Positions 35,610 to 46,100 of a stretch of 64,000 nt of DNA are shown here, in pieces. This stretch comes from Triops longicaudatus (Eukaryota > Arthropoda > Branchiopoda > Notostraca > Triopsidae), in contig JAGQDJ010000078.1 of assembly GCA_022885665.1 (NCBI GenBank), positions 220,911 to 284,910 on the forward strand, read 5' to 3'. The translations under genes were made by a program, and so were the position numbers. How positions within the stretch are numbered: position 1 is the stretch's first letter; each line of letters starts with the position of its first letter. Under the pieces are notes generated by a model, which did no database searches, was not told the origin of the DNA, and saw only the letters and a program-made list of their open reading frames with translations.

Positions 35610-36086
35610 ATCATTAGACAGCTAGGGTACATTTTTGTGCCAACTAATAATAGCAACATGCAATACTATGGACCACTGAGCCACTGTCGATCCAGCAATC
35701 TCGTTCAAGCGAGAATGAATATTGAGCACGTGTAGAATGTGCAAGGTTGCGTTTTGTTTCCAAAACTCCATGAAGTAGGTACAGTACGTTAACTTGATTC
35801 GATTTTAATGAGCGGAAGCTTTAATGAGAGAATACTATTTTTTTATTTTCAAAACTATGGGAATCTAACGACATAAATCTAAGAAGTTTTTACCACGCAC
35901 GTAGGCGCAAGATTCGCTACACGGCACAAAGAGATAACAAAATGGTGTATCTTAGCGATGCATTATCTTTTCGGGCAGGGGGTCGTAAAGTACTCGGCAA
36001 AACATTATTCAAATGCAGCCTTGAACGGTACATTAAGATAGTGAAGTAAGTCGACAGGATTTTACTGGCAACACCCAGTTACAGCA

Positions 36087-38266
36087 ATGGAGCGGACCGT
36101 CGCGAAGGCAATGCGATTTTCGCTATTATGCCTCGCATTTACTTTCACAGTAATTCGTTCTGAAGATGCCGACGTTCTCGTGGAAATATCACAGGGCCGA
36201 CTGAAAGGCTCTGTAATGCAATCCAGTGAAAATAAAAAGTTTTTAGCGTTTCGTGGTATTCCTTACGCGTTGCCTCCAGTAGGAGATCTCCGATTTGGCG
36301 TAAGTGTTTCAGCTACTGGTCAGCTAGAACAAGTATCACATAGACTTCTTTTAGGATCCTTTTCCAGCTAAGCCCTGGCAAGGAATTCTTGACGCTACCA
36401 AAGAAGCTCCTTCATGTCTGCAATATATAATGTTGACAAAAAGCGTAATCGGACAAGAAGACTGTTTGTTTCTCAACGTCTACACAAGAGAGGCAAACAA
36501 AATTCGGGTGCAAATGTAAATGTTTTTGACTTTTTTAAATTAATTTAGACGACTGTTAACGAGCTTAGGCCAGTATTGGTGTGGATTCACGGAGGTGCAT
36601 GGGTTGAAGGTAGCGGCAACGGAGAAACTTATATATACGGCCCGGAGTATCTTATGAACGAAGACGTCGTTTTGGTCACAATTAATTACAGGCTGGCCAT
36701 GTTCGGTAAGCTACTCAAGTACAAAAAGAAAGTTAGGATTACATTCGGAGAAAGGTTTTCTGAGTACCGAGGACGAAGAAGCTCCCGGAAACTACGGTTT
36801 ACTGGACCAAACGTTGGCTCTTCAGTGGATACACAACAACATTGCCAAGTTCGGTGGTGATCCAGAAAAGATTACCATATTTGGCGAAAGCGCTGGAGCA
36901 GGATCTGTACACTATATGATGATTACACCTCGCACAAAAGGTAATGTTTTTTTTTCTTTTTTTTTTTTTTTCAAAAGCATACTCTTTCAGTTGTATTTAC
37001 AGCGCTACGACATTCGTATTTTAGGACTGTTTCACAGAGCTGTATCGCAGTCTGGTACAGCAGTGTGCCCCTGGGCAACAATTCCCAACGCGCGTGAGAA
37101 CGCTTTTACCCTAGGAAAAGCGTTCAACTGTGATACCAGAAGCTCCAAGGCTTTATTGGATTGTTTAAGAAAGATCGACGGGGTTGAATTTCTTCTTCGC
37201 AATGACATATTCAAGGTGGTAGAGATTACTAGCATGTACAACTTTCGCTTTACCAAATCCTTCAGAAATACATAGGACTCGTGCCACTTGTATTCGGCCC
37301 TCGAGTTGACCGCGAACGACAAAAGCCTTTGATACCTGACGAACCACGCGTTCTTTTAGAACAAGGAAGGTACAACGCTGTTCCGTGGATAACTGGGGTT
37401 ACTAAAGACGAAGGAGCTTTTTTCACTGCCAGTAAAAAAAAAAATGTTTTTGTACTAATTACATAACAATTAAACCGCTCATCTTAGCTCTTGTGGTTGA
37501 CAACGAATTACAAAAACTCGCTAAAGAACCCGAAATATACCTTCCGTATCTGTTAAACTACTACCAAGAATCTTCAAAAGCTTACGTAACACAGCACGTT
37601 TTAAAATACTATTTCGACAATGAGGAAATTACTGAAAAGTTGCTACCAGAGCTGATTGAGGTACGTTTTGTAACTTCTGAAGTTACGAGATAATGCATTT
37701 TATGACTCGGTTCAGGTTATTTCCGACATCTTCTTTAACCAAGGGTTTGTGGATGCCGTGGAACTACATACGCAAAAAAATCTTCATCCGGTCTACGTCT
37801 ACGTGTTCTCTCATCGGTTCAAATTCTCCTTCGTAAACCTGACAGGATTTAAAGACGCTGACTTAGGTACAAAGCATAAAGGCATGAAACTTAACGCTTT
37901 TTTTTTTTGTTAACAGGCGTAGGTCACGCAGACGATTTACTCGGCTTATTTCGGGCCCCACTGTTCCCCCCTTTAACCGGTGAGGACCAAAAAGTGTCAA
38001 AGATGCTACTCAAGCACCTAGTTGACTTTGCTGTTACAGGGTGAGGACTTGGTAATTTACTTTTCAAAACATCAAAGCTGAAAAATTAAATATTCAGTGA
38101 TCCTAACGGAAACTCGAGCTCGAATAAAAGGAAATGGCTTCCGTTTAACGAGAAAAGAGGCTATTTGGACATCTCGTTGCACCCGAAATTTGTCACCGGG
38201 AAGTTCATTTTCGAGGACAGACTGAACTTTTGGAAAAACCTCGCCTCCTTTAAAGACGAATTGTGA
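36087..38266 (+). CDS. Secreted type-B carboxylesterase 2, tandem duplicate
   Basis: Ten exons encode 555 residues: 36087-36299, 36355-36492, 36549-36705, 36755-36940, 37025-37215, 37266-37431, 37488-37660, 37716-37866, 37917-38040, 38098-38266. Exon lengths equal those of carboxylesterase 1 except exon 7, one codon shorter, which shows recent tandem duplication. A signal peptide (MRFSLLCLAFTFTVIRSED, from an inner Met at 36108) may be preceded by seven residues; the start at 36087 keeps the paralogue's exon length. The triad is intact: Ser215 in FGESAGA, Glu344 in TKDEGAFF, His462 in GVGHADD. The oxyanion-hole loop is WIHGGAW instead of HGGGW. To keep the paralogue's length, exon 2 must end before a GC donor (GAG|GCAAAC); a downstream GT donor at 36508 would add five residues. 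Its poly(A) signal abuts that of PDCL3. Confidence 0.93.
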
Positions 38267-38368
38267 AGTAGAAGAACAAGACAGATAAACTATACACGGT
38301 TTCATTACAAGTACTTCTGTCAAATGATAAGCCAACGCTTATGTATGAATAACGCACGAATACCATTC

Positions 38369-38374
38369 AATAAA
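38369..38374 (+). terminator. Poly(A) signal of carboxylesterase 2
   Basis: AATAAA about 100 bases past the stop. It lies 24 bases from the opposing PDCL3 signal, so the two transcripts probably end within the same few dozen bases or overlap. Confidence 0.65.
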
Positions 38375-38392
38375 TGAAGCAATAACTGATAA

Positions 38393-38398
38393 TTTATT
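38393..38398 (-). terminator. Poly(A) signal of PDCL3
   Basis: Minus-strand AATAAA (TTTATT on plus), about 80 bases past the PDCL3 stop. Confidence 0.6.
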
Positions 38399-38478
38399 TT
38401 TTTCTAAGCTTTCGCACACATTAGTCATTCCGCAGTTCACTCGAAAACAATAAAAAAAGACAAAGAACTAGAATCTCT

Positions 38479-39462
38479 TCACCAATCATTCTCGTCATCG
38501 CTCTCATCCCGGTTTCGACGATCACTGACACCCAATTGCGAAAATAAGTTATCACGCACTCGTGGACGAGGATTATCTGTCAACTCTGTTTTGATTGCTT
38601 TAGTGCCACTGAGCAACCATTCCAATTCTAAAAATACGCGATTAAACTCTACAGCAAATACCACTTAGTCTCAGTTTACCATCTTGGGTTATATTTACTC
38701 CTCCAAATGCTAATGGTCCAACAATCTGATCCCGAAGTTGGCCGTCGCGATAGACAAAGAGAGTAGGTAAATTGCGATCTGGGTAATTAGGTATGCATAC
38801 AGTCGATATGCTTTTAAGGAACTTGGTTTGCGGGAATTTGCGGGCTAGAGCTTTTAGGTGTTCGTTGAGAATAGCACAAAGAGGAATCCTGACCAAACAG
38901 TTCTGCTTTTAATACCAGACTGACGGAAAGCTGTACTTTTAAAAAAAAATATATAAACACCTACCCTTGCTTGTACAAATGAAGAACCACCCAAACTCCT
39001 TCACCGGCTTGGTTCACTTCCTTCACGTAGTCTTGAGCCGTGATTTCCATAACTTCACCATATTTCGACGCCTGCTGTGTAGCTTTTAATTCAGCTAAGC
39101 GTTTAGCTCGGTATTCCAAGAACACTTTCTCATCCAGTTCATCTTCCAAGTCATCTAGCTCGTTCAAGGATAAGTCTTCCGTGGCTTTCTCTACAAAAAG
39201 CATGGAAATGAGAGGATTTTTGCTATATGGAAAGCTTTTATGGTTTACGATTGCTTGTTCTTTGGTTTACTACTGAATCCACAATGGACTCAATTTGCTC
39301 TTCCGTGATTTCTTTTTCTTCCTTGGGAGGAATGATCCCTTTGGCGCGCAACACATCATTCCATTCGGTATCTTCATTAGGGTTCTAAAGTAACAGCAAA
39401 CACGGAAAATTAAATTAATAATAATTATGAAGGGAAACTGAAACGGAACAACTAACCTGCAT
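38479..39462 (-). CDS. Pdcl3: Phosducin-like protein 3 (viral IAP-associated factor), chaperonin co-factor
   Basis: Five exons, 39462-39457, 39384-39271, 39188-38965, 38888-38680 and 38627-38479, encode 233 residues (human PDCL3 has 239). The first coding exon is only ATG CAG followed by GTTAGT, and gives MQNPNEDTEWNDVLR, matching the family start MQ(D)PNADTEWNDILR. A charged helical region follows, then the thioredoxin-like domain (AGEGVWVVLHLYKQGIPLC, SISTVCIPNYPDRNLPTLFV, VGPLAFGGVN, DELEWLL) and an acidic tail (DESDDENDW). Members assist CCT/TRiC in folding actin, tubulin and other clients, and were first described as interactors of IAP proteins. Exon 3 could begin two bases earlier, but only 39188 keeps the frame. 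It points away from the clarin-like gene, sharing a 1.1-kb intergenic region. Confidence 0.95.
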
Positions 39463-40588
39463 TATGAATTCTGAAAGATTTGTGCACTTCGGGCAAATTT
39501 GTTTTGACACACCCTCGAAACCTGAACACAAGGGTGGGAATTCCCTTATAAAGACATGTGAGCTCGAGGTTCCTCATGGGGGGGTTTCTGCTCAGTCTAC
39601 CTGAGTCGCAAGTCGCGAACAAGGATTTAGAAAACAAGTAGCTAGAAGGCAACATTTGACTAGCGGGCATAAGAGTTAACTTGTTCAACTTCAAGTTATA
39701 AGGAGCTTAAAAATCAAAACTCGTTAAATCCACTTCGAAATCTTATAAATTTAAATAACAATATCGTAAAAGAAATTGACTCCTTTTTCCCGTCAGTTCA
39801 TGATTTAAGCTGTTCATCTTGAGCCGTGAACTGCCCAATTCCAATGCTGTCCGGTTCTCTAAAGCGCTGCATACTCGTCAAAGCTTTCTACGTTAACGAG
39901 GAAAAGTAAGGTGGGCAGGGAATAAAATTACCTTAACAATATTTTCTACACAATTAGGTTTACTTTCTTCGAAGTAAGGCTCTCAACGACTGAACGCGGC
40001 GCAGTCAGATTAATTCTACGCCTTATGCCACAACTCATAATTCTTCCCCTACCTCCACACAAAAAGTTCATGTACAACCTTTAAATATACAATTTTTGTT
40101 TAATTAAAAAAATAAACGTTAGATACAGTCGGTCATGATAACTTCTACCTTTTGCAACCCTAGCCCGCCATTAGTTTTGTAAGACTCGATTCGCATTTCA
40201 CCATTGTGTCCTTTTTGTTATCGGGTCATCGGTTAGTAATCCGATAACTATATTATTTACTTCCCGTACTTCAAGGAATGAAGAAAACAATAGGAAAGTT
40301 TAGGAATTCTTTTGTAAGGAAATTTAAGCTGCACAAGGGTATTATGACATTATTCTTGTTATTATGACTCGTCTTTATTATTAAGCTTTCTGTTCTTTGT
40401 AGATTGTTCCCAATCGGCTAACTTGAGTTAAGTCTCAAGCAAACAATTGATCTGTTCTACCGGATCATTTCGGTATTTGTAATGGGTTAATCATGTGTTA
40501 CATGGTACACTAAAAGGGAACACGCGTTGTAAAGCCTGCTTTCTTACCTTAGCATCTTCCATTCATTTACCAAGCCAAATCCGTTACG
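39463..40588. promoter_or_regulatory. Divergent intergenic region between PDCL3 and the clarin-like gene
   Basis: 1.1 kb between divergent starts. It contains the second copy of the ~267-bp repeat (40187-40453), ending 136 bases before the clarin-like ATG. The PDCL3-side half (39463-40180) shows nothing else I can identify. Confidence 0.55.
40187..40453 (+). repeat. ~267-bp dispersed repeat, copy upstream of the clarin-like gene
   Basis: Inverted counterpart of 29293-29560. In this orientation the last block (CAAACAATTGATCTG) points to the gene, exactly as the other copy does towards TMEM50. The internal hairpin is weaker here: ATCGGTTAGTAATCCGAT keeps a five-base stem with one mismatch. Confidence 0.9.
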
Positions 40589-42104
40589 ATGGCGAAACGG
40601 ACTCTTTTTAAACGAGGGATCATTTTTGTGACATTTTTTGGGTGCTGCATATCCATGGCCCTTTTGGCTGCCTCACTTAGTACAAAACATTGGGTTACTG
40701 CAGCTCCTAAGCGTCTTCTCCATCCCAGTGAATCTGAAGGAAGAATCTTTCTTGGACTTTTCGAAGGACGACGAGAGTTAAACGTCGGATACGGTTTAAG
40801 AGTCTACGAGCTAAATGGTAACTTGAACCGATAAATACAGCTAATACAAGTTAGTAAACCTTGAAAGTAATAAGAATCTAATATAGCCATCTTAGACCAT
40901 TTTGCCATTAGCTAGTGCCGAATGGGTTAATCAAATAGGTAGCCACGTAAGAGCAGACCGGAAATCCAAAAGCCTATTTTTCTTCTAGCATTCAGAATAC
41001 TCGAAGTACAGATTGACGTAAAGTTTGAATACTTATTGCTAGTTTTGTCTAGTACATGAGAGATCCAATGTTAGTAAGCATTGTGAATTAGCCTGGCATG
41101 AGAATTCGGCAAAAAATTGCCTTAAGAAATGTAGAATTGACAGTGAGACTTTCAGTTAATTCACATAGTTTTGAAGAAAATCTATTAGTCGAAATCTTAA
41201 AGATGGCATAATTTCATTTTTCAAGATATTTTAAGTGTTTTTTCACCGTCTTTTTACAGATTTTGCGCTTTTGCGTGTATATAACTGTGTTTTCCTATTC
41301 AGCATATGCAGAATACTAGAGTAGGCTCTCCAAATTCGTACAGTATTTGGTATTTGTGTGGCTATTTTATTAGTTCAGAAACCATTATCATTTATTTCTT
41401 GTAAACCTGTATTCGAGGCTTATAGCTGACCTTTGCGGGTTTCGCATGTAAATTGTGCTGTCGCTTCGGTACTACATGGGTTTGCTTGCTATCATTCACT
41501 TATTGCTATTTATCTTCTAGTGCTGGATATCCTCAAGGAAGAAGCATCGCTGTATATGTATAGTTTGTGGATCGCAACCATCACTTGTGTCGCAGCTGGT
41601 TTACTCTTTGCGTTTGTTGGTGCGTGTTTTGCGATAGTAAATACAGCAGCCACACCCATTGAAAACTGGTCAGGTGTTCCTGGCCTGTATGCTTGGAATA
41701 TCCTATCATGTAACTTTAACTCTTCATAATCCCTTTTACTTTTACTATACTTATTCCTCTCCCCTAGTACTAGCCGCATTAGGAGCAATTGTGATCTGGA
41801 TGGTTCATTTTTATATGCGTCTTACGTATAACGTATTAATTAAGGAAGACCGGGATAATCAATGGTCCAGTGAATCCCGCGCTTTTTTCGGGTATTCTTT
41901 CTGGTGGGTCTTAAAAAATGAAAATTCTCTATTATTTGCTCCGCTTGTACTAAAGAAAAAGTCCTTGTCAGGTTCGTTGTTGGATCCTTGTTCTCCCACC
42001 TGCTCAACCTTGCCATTTTGGCAGTGGGCACCGCTGAAAAGAAACGACCAATTATTCCGTCCGTCGTCGATGGCAAGCCGAATGGAGCAGTTTTGCTATA
42101 CTAG
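40589..42104 (+). CDS. Clarin-like four-pass membrane protein
   Basis: Four exons, 40589-40817, 41521-41709, 41768-41903 and 41972-42104, encode 228 residues; human clarin-1 has 232. TM1 is FVTFFGCCISMALLAASLSTKHWV, close to the N-terminal segment of clarins with its following Trp. The first extracellular loop contains GRIFLGLFEGRRELNVGYGLR, matching the clarin pattern GEMQYGLFHGEGVRQCGLG in layout. TM2 (SLWIATITCVAAGLLFAFVGACFAIV), a loop with PIENWSGVPGLYAWNILS, TM3 (AALGAIVIWMVHFYMRL) and TM4 after YSFW (FVVGSLFSHLLNLAILAVG) follow. The donor of exon 3 was set at TTCTG|GTGGGT because it restores SFW before TM4. Vertebrate clarin-1 and -2 maintain hair-cell bundles; arthropod roles are less known, so I make no specific claim. 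Tetraspanins are unlikely: there is no CCG motif. Confidence 0.85.
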
Positions 42105-43165
42105 TTACAAGACCTGAATCTCAAAGAGATCTTTTTCTTCTCATTTTTTGCCTTATTCAAGCCTGCGATCAAATCATCATTCCTTATATGTATTCTCCTA
42201 CTTGTCATTTTTATGAAAAACCCAGCCATGTTTATAATATGTGGTTCTATATTACTTCTGCTTAGGAAGCAGGGATGATTTTTTTCAGACAAAAAATACA
42301 ATAGTAAGTTGTAAACATAAAAATCTCCTTTCTTACCCACTTAGCAATCTCAAGTAATAAATTGCACTAGGACAAAATAAAAAAAGAAATATTTGCTCAT
42401 TTTTATTCACCACTTTATTGATGAAATGGTTCTACAATGAAAACATTAGTCACATAAGATGCTCTTACGATAAAAATATTTTGTTTCAAGCAAAATTGTC
42501 GGAAAAATATATTTTGTTTACCTATTGGTCATTTCATGAGTATTTCAAAGGAAACGTCTACATTTTAATGAGTTTACAAATTTTTTTAACCATATATCCA
42601 TAAAGAGTCTTGGACACTATTCAAGGAGCATCATCAGTCTTATAGACTTTCTCGCAATGTGTCTTATATTTCAAGCGTTTTGTCAATTGACAGTTAAACT
42701 TTTTGTCTTTTATTACTACAGTTTTCGTTATTTCTCTATAATATGCCCCATGTGACTTTCTTCCGGTTTTTCTTGTTCCAAAATTCAAGCTAATTTACCG
42801 TAATTTAGCCTAGCCTAACCGAACTGTTCTAACTTACAAGTTCACGGGCGTATAGAGAGGTACCTAGTATTCTGTTGGGAGCGCAATACTTCATAAACAC
42901 AAATATGGTCGGAATGTTTAACATGAATTTGCCCATTTGCAAAATATCAATAAATTGAATCGAGCGGGTAGCAGTTAATTAGGATTCGTAGCCCTTAGGG
43001 CCTCCGGCCTATATCAGACCCAGAAGAGTATTCGAGCTCGTATTTCTTACTCCAACGGCGGCCATATTGGTGCCACGTTGAGTACGGTCTGTTGCAGAAA
43101 AAGCGCAAATTTTGCGACTTGTAGAGCAGTATTCTTTAACACAAGTGAATGTAATAGTGAATAAG
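42105..43165. other. Clarin-like 3' UTR and eIF3a promoter region
   Basis: An AATAAA lies at 42356-42361, about 250 bases past the clarin-like stop. From 42960 the DNA becomes more GC-rich towards the eIF3a start and includes GGCGGCCATATTGG near 43058, which resembles but does not match the YY1 consensus common in translation-factor promoters. The AT-rich middle holds nothing I recognise. Confidence 0.5.
42356..42361 (+). terminator. Candidate poly(A) signal of the clarin-like gene
   Basis: AATAAA about 250 bases past the stop codon; a second AATAAA follows near 42377. Assigned by position. Confidence 0.5.
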
Positions 43166-46100
43166 ATGTCAAGGTATTACCAGAGACCAGAAAATGCGCT
43201 TAAACGCGCCAATGGTACGTAGAGCACTCATTTCAGATCAGTAGTGAAAGGAGGCATCCATATTGCAGTGTAAACTATGCCAAGTTTCGCAACACATGCC
43301 TATATACAAAATAACTTTGCTGTTTTCTTCTTTCAACAGAATTCATTGAGGTTGGAAAACCCGCACGGGCCTTGGATACCCTGGCCGAGGTGATCAAAAG
43401 CAAAAAATACCGCTCACACTCGTATTCGGATAAAGTGCTTGAGCCGATTATGTTCAAGTACCTTGAACTTTGCGTGGATTTGAAAAAATCGCACATGGCC
43501 AAGGAAGGACTGTTTCAGTACCGCAACTTGTGTCAAACTGTTAATGTAGCCTCGTTGGAAAGCGTCGTGAGGGGTTATTTGAATTTAGCCGAAGAAAAGA
43601 CCGAGGCAGCTCGCCAAGAATCCCATCAAGCAGTCGTTGATATTGATGATTTGGATAATCTGGCTACTCCGGAGAGCATTCTGCTGAGGTAATCCTTACT
43701 GTTCTTTTACAGCCAAGACACACAATTTCTAACATTAGTTCCCTTCTGATAGTGCTGTAAGTGGAGAAGATGCCCAAGATCGGTCCGATCGCATTATTTT
43801 GACTCCTTGGGTCAAGTTCTTGTGGGAATCTTACCGACAATGCTTAGAATTGCTTCGTACCAATTCCCGCGTCGAAAAGTTGTACCACGACACCGCCCAG
43901 CAGGCGTTCAAGTTTTGCCTCAAGTACAGCCGCAAGACTGAGTTCCGCAAACTGTGCGATAACATCCGCACGCACTTGGCCCATGCTGTCAAGCAAGCCA
44001 ACACCGGCCAGAACTCAATCAACTTGAGCAATCCTGACACTCAGCAAATGAACCTGGAAACCCGTTTGTTGCAACTCGACTCGGCCATCCAGATGGAACT
44101 GTGGCAAGAAGCCTACAAAGCCATCGAAGATATCAACGGCTTGATGACGCTCTCGAAAAAGATGCCTCGTCCCCAGATGATGGCCAACTACTATCAAAAG
44201 CTAGCTTTGGTCTTCTGGAAGGCTGGCAATCATCTCTTCCACGCTGCGGCTCTCTTCCGTCTGTTCCAGCTGTCTCGCGATCAGAAGAAGAACATAACCG
44301 TTGAAGAACTCCAAAAGTAACCTATGGCGTATTTTCTTAATGTAGGCAGCAAAATTAATTGACTTTAATTTTGTAGACTTGGGTCGCGTGTTCTGGTTGC
44401 CACATTGGCTGTTCCTTTACCGTCTGCCCATCCTGAATTTGATCGTTTTATTGAAACGGAGAAATCAGCCGTGGAAAAAACGCAACGTTTGGCGACTTTA
44501 TTAGCGTTGCCTCAACCTCCCACCAGGGCTGGCTTAATTAAAGATTTGGTAACTTAATCAGTGAAGTTGCAGCTCCCTAGAGGTCAGATTAACCGTTATT
44601 TTTTCTTAGGTGCGCTTGAATGTTTTGGGGAACGTAGTACCTCAGTTGCAAGACCTATACCGTTTCTTGGAAGTGGAATTTGATCCTCTGCACGTGTGCA
44701 CTAAAGTTCAAACTTGTTTGGATTATGTTCAGAATGCGGAAGAAGTAACCCACTTGCGTCAGTACGTACCCGCTTTGCAGGATATCACCCTCACCCGCTT
44801 AGTGAAGCAGGTACCATGAGTTCTTTTTACTGTTTTGTGAAATACTGGTCAGCTTTGGGAGTGCTTATCTAATGAGGTGTCTACGCTGCTATTCCTTACT
44901 GTAGGTGGCTCAAGTGTACCAAACTATCGAGTTCAAGCGGCTTTTGGAATTGGCTCCATTCACCACGGCTTTCGATATGGAACAGATTATCGTCAACGCA
45001 GCTCGGCACAACGATATGCAAATCCGCATTGATCATCGTCGTGGATGCTTGCATTTTGGAACGGATTTGTCCGAGTCTCAACGTGAAGATTTGCCAGAAG
45101 GGCCCACTCTTCAAGCCATGCCCTCCGAGCAAGTTCGTACCCAATTGCAAGCCATGTACTCCGTACTTCACAAAGCCATCCGAACAGTGCAAGGACCTAA
45201 GTTGAAGGTCTGTTTGTTTTTTTTTTTTTTTCACCTTTCGTCTTACTTTTTATTTTTATTATCTTATGTTGTATAATCGTTTATCTGAGAAATGTAAAAC
45301 TAACGATGTGCACCGCGTGTTTAGGCGGAGAGGGACGAACTGCGCGAACAAATCATCAACACCTACTTGCACACGAAGGATCGCGAACACCAGCGTTTGT
45401 TGATGCGACAGAAAATCATTGAAGACCGTAAGGAGTACATGGAGAAAATCAACACCGAACGGGAGGAAGAAGAGGCCCGTCGTCAAGAAGAGGCTGCTCG
45501 TTTGCAGTACTTGGCAGAGCAAAGACGCTTGGAAACGGAACGCATGGAAAGGGAACGTCTGCGTCAAGAAGAGGAAATTCGCCAGATCCAAGCTCGTCAT
45601 TTGAAGGAAAAAGTGGCTCAAATCTCCCTTACTGCCATCGGCCAGAAAGTTATCAAGAAACTTGAAGAGGAGGTAATGTCATAGCTTTGTTCCCACCATT
45701 TCTTTGCTTCAAACTTCTTAACGCTTCTGTTTTGTCTTTCTTATTTTTGCGATAATGACCAACGTTAGGATTTGGCAAAGCTGGATCCCGAAATGATCGT
45801 CGCTCGTCAAGTTGAAGAGCTCGAAAAGGAGCGTCGCGAGTTGCAGGCCCGTCTCAAGTCCCAGGAGAAAAAAGTGGATCATTTGGAACGCGCCAAACGT
45901 ATCGAGGAAATTCCGCTGCTGGAGAAGTCTCTTGAAGAACGGGAAGTGAAGAATAGTGAGTTGTGGGACGTGCAGGAGAAGGAGCGCATTGCTGCAGCTA
46001 TTGAAGAACGCAAGTTGGCCGTGGCGACCCGCGATCGTTTAGCTCGTATGAAAGAAGACCGCGATAAATTTGTGGATCAAGTTCGCTCCGCGCGGATGAG

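Larger units (their letters stand above)
33390..36086. other. Intergenic DNA between the two esterases
   Basis: 2.7 kb with no gene. It holds a pogo-like MITE (34061-34560), a second possible Tigger-type fragment (35424-35609), a C-rich run (33799-33808) and AT-rich DNA. The promoter of carboxylesterase 2 should be within the last few hundred bases, and the poly(A) site of carboxylesterase 1 near 33655. Confidence 0.6.

Noticed and set aside
42801..42840. Short TAGCCTAGCCTAACC-like tracts here, at 11000-11040 and 18235-18290
   Set aside because: They are too short and lack the flanks that define the element in the TIMM50 and eIF3a introns.
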